In this document: positions 5,578 through 5,957 of the stretch, one piece after another | How the letters are laid out: each line of letters begins with the position of its first letter | How positions within the stretch are numbered: position 1 is the first letter of the stretch | Origin: Bacillota bacterium | GTDB lineage: Bacteria; Bacillota; Clostridia; Christensenellales; QAND01 | Length of the DNA: 5,957 bases | Reading direction: 5' to 3' | Assembly: GCA_019415425.1 (NCBI GenBank) | Contig: DXZF01000339.1 | Coordinates: 1-5,957, forward strand | The notes under the pieces: model-generated | Told to the model about the DNA's origin: nothing | What the model saw: the letters and a program-made list of their open reading frames with translations, nothing else | Databases searched by the model: none | Made by a program: the position numbers and the translations under genes

Positions 5578-5617
5578 GACGGGCGGTCACAGAAATCTGT
5601 GCCCGCCCGTCTCTTTT
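5578..5617 (+). terminator. Rho-independent terminator of the glycan operon
   Basis: A 9-bp GC-rich stem (5578-5586 with 5603-5611) continues through one mismatch (T5587/C5602) into a 5-bp CACAG/CTGTG stem with an AAAT loop. It is followed directly by TCTTTT. The T-rich tail is only on the rightward side, so it ends transcription of the three-gene operon 106 bp after the last stop codon. Confidence 0.88.
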
Positions 5618-5647
5618 GTGCGCGGCGCGTCTCCCTTCGCGCCTTGT

Positions 5648-5681
5648 GGCAAAGCAAACGGGGCGCGTTGCTGCGCCCCGT
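5648..5681 (-). terminator. Rho-independent terminator of the convergent hydrolase gene
   Basis: Perfect 9-bp stem (5681-5673 with 5666-5658 on the minus strand; ACGGGGCGC/GCGCCCCGT) with a 6-nt loop, followed leftward by TTGCTTTGC. The tail is T-rich only in the leftward direction, and the hairpin lies about 56 bp after the stop of the hydrolase gene. A smaller GC hairpin (5624-5629 with 5638-5643) sits between the two terminators and has no clear role. Confidence 0.75.
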
Positions 5682-5736
5682 GCCCATCGTATCTCCCTTG
5701 CCCTGCGCGCGTTGCCGATGGCCGCAGCCCGTCGGC

Positions 5737-5957
5737 TCACAGCCCCTGCAACAGCTGCGGGATGTCCCCCGTCACGGCGCCGCCATGGTAGCACAGTACG
5801 GCGCGCAGCGGCAGCGCGGCAAGCGCCCGCACCGACCGCACGGCGGCCTCGCGGTCCAGCGTCAGCGCCTGGTCCGGCAGCGCCAGCGCACCCTTTTGCG
5901 CCATCAGCGCGTCGCCCGCCACCAGCGCCTGGTACGCCGGCAGGTACACGCTCACGT
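5737..5957 (-). CDS. Metallo-beta-lactamase-fold hydrolase, C-terminal end (gene cut by window edge)
   Basis: The visible 73 codons are the end of a protein whose start lies beyond 5957; the GTG near the edge is read as an internal valine. Visible order: a strand VSVYLPAYQALVAGDAL, then KGALALPDQALTLDREAAVRSVRALAALP, then RAVLCYHGGAV near the end. This matches the last part of the metallo-beta-lactamase fold. There the aspartate of 'GD' (codon at 5911-5913) bridges the two metals, and the final histidine of 'HGG' (codon at 5785-5787) is a metal ligand. The HxHxDH motif expected earlier is out of view. Members of this superfamily include lactonases, glyoxalase II-like thioesterases and nucleases, so the substrate cannot be given. 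It converges on the glycan operon and has its own terminator, so it is a separate transcription unit. Superfamily call likely; function open. Confidence 0.78.
   Translation of the reverse strand, partial: VSVYLPAYQALVAGDALMAQKGALALPDQALTLDREAAVRSVRALAALPLRAVLCYHGGAVTGDIPQLLQGL

Noticed and set aside
5090..5791. Rightward 233-codon open frame across the end of the operon
   Set aside because: It is a shifted frame of the fused glycosyltransferase gene, very rich in Arg, Ser and Ala, and it runs through both terminators.

Overview
The window is a GC-rich bacterial segment that looks chromosomal. It is probably from a high-GC member of the Firmicutes (Clostridia-like). The grounds are strong AGGAGG-type ribosome binding sites, TTG start codons on both sides of the divergent promoter region, TATAAT-like extended -10 elements, U-tailed hairpin terminators and a secreted cohesin-like protein. 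This taxonomic call is inference and is not firm below phylum level.

Layout. At the left edge, reading leftward and cut by the window, is the start of a secreted protein with a clear signal peptide followed by a cohesin-like domain. A 201-bp divergent intergenic region (417-617) follows. It carries a promoter candidate in each direction and three separate short perfect inverted repeats. A three-gene rightward operon occupies 618-5472: a GT4-type glycosyltransferase, a SAM-dependent methyltransferase with a long N-terminal coiled-coil region, and a 797-residue protein made of two fused glycosyltransferases. Both junctions are 4-nt ATGA stop/start overlaps. After the operon come a 31-bp perfect direct repeat that includes the last stop codon, a strong rightward intrinsic terminator, and a leftward intrinsic terminator serving a convergent gene. 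That gene enters from the right edge and encodes the C-terminal end of a metallo-beta-lactamase-fold hydrolase.

How the genes fit together. The operon has the content of a cell-surface or extracellular glycan assembly module: three GT-B transferase domains in two proteins, plus a methyltransferase of the type often found in O-antigen, capsule and exopolysaccharide loci. No polymerase, flippase, ABC exporter or sugar-nucleotide gene is in view, so the product and the exact linkage made by each enzyme cannot be told from this window. The first glycosyltransferase and the first half of the fused protein resemble each other along their whole length, so the locus appears to have grown by duplication and fusion. 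The most interesting hypothesis is that the coiled-coil methyltransferase caps glycan chains or sets their length, by loose analogy to WbdD but with the domains in the reverse order and no kinase seen.
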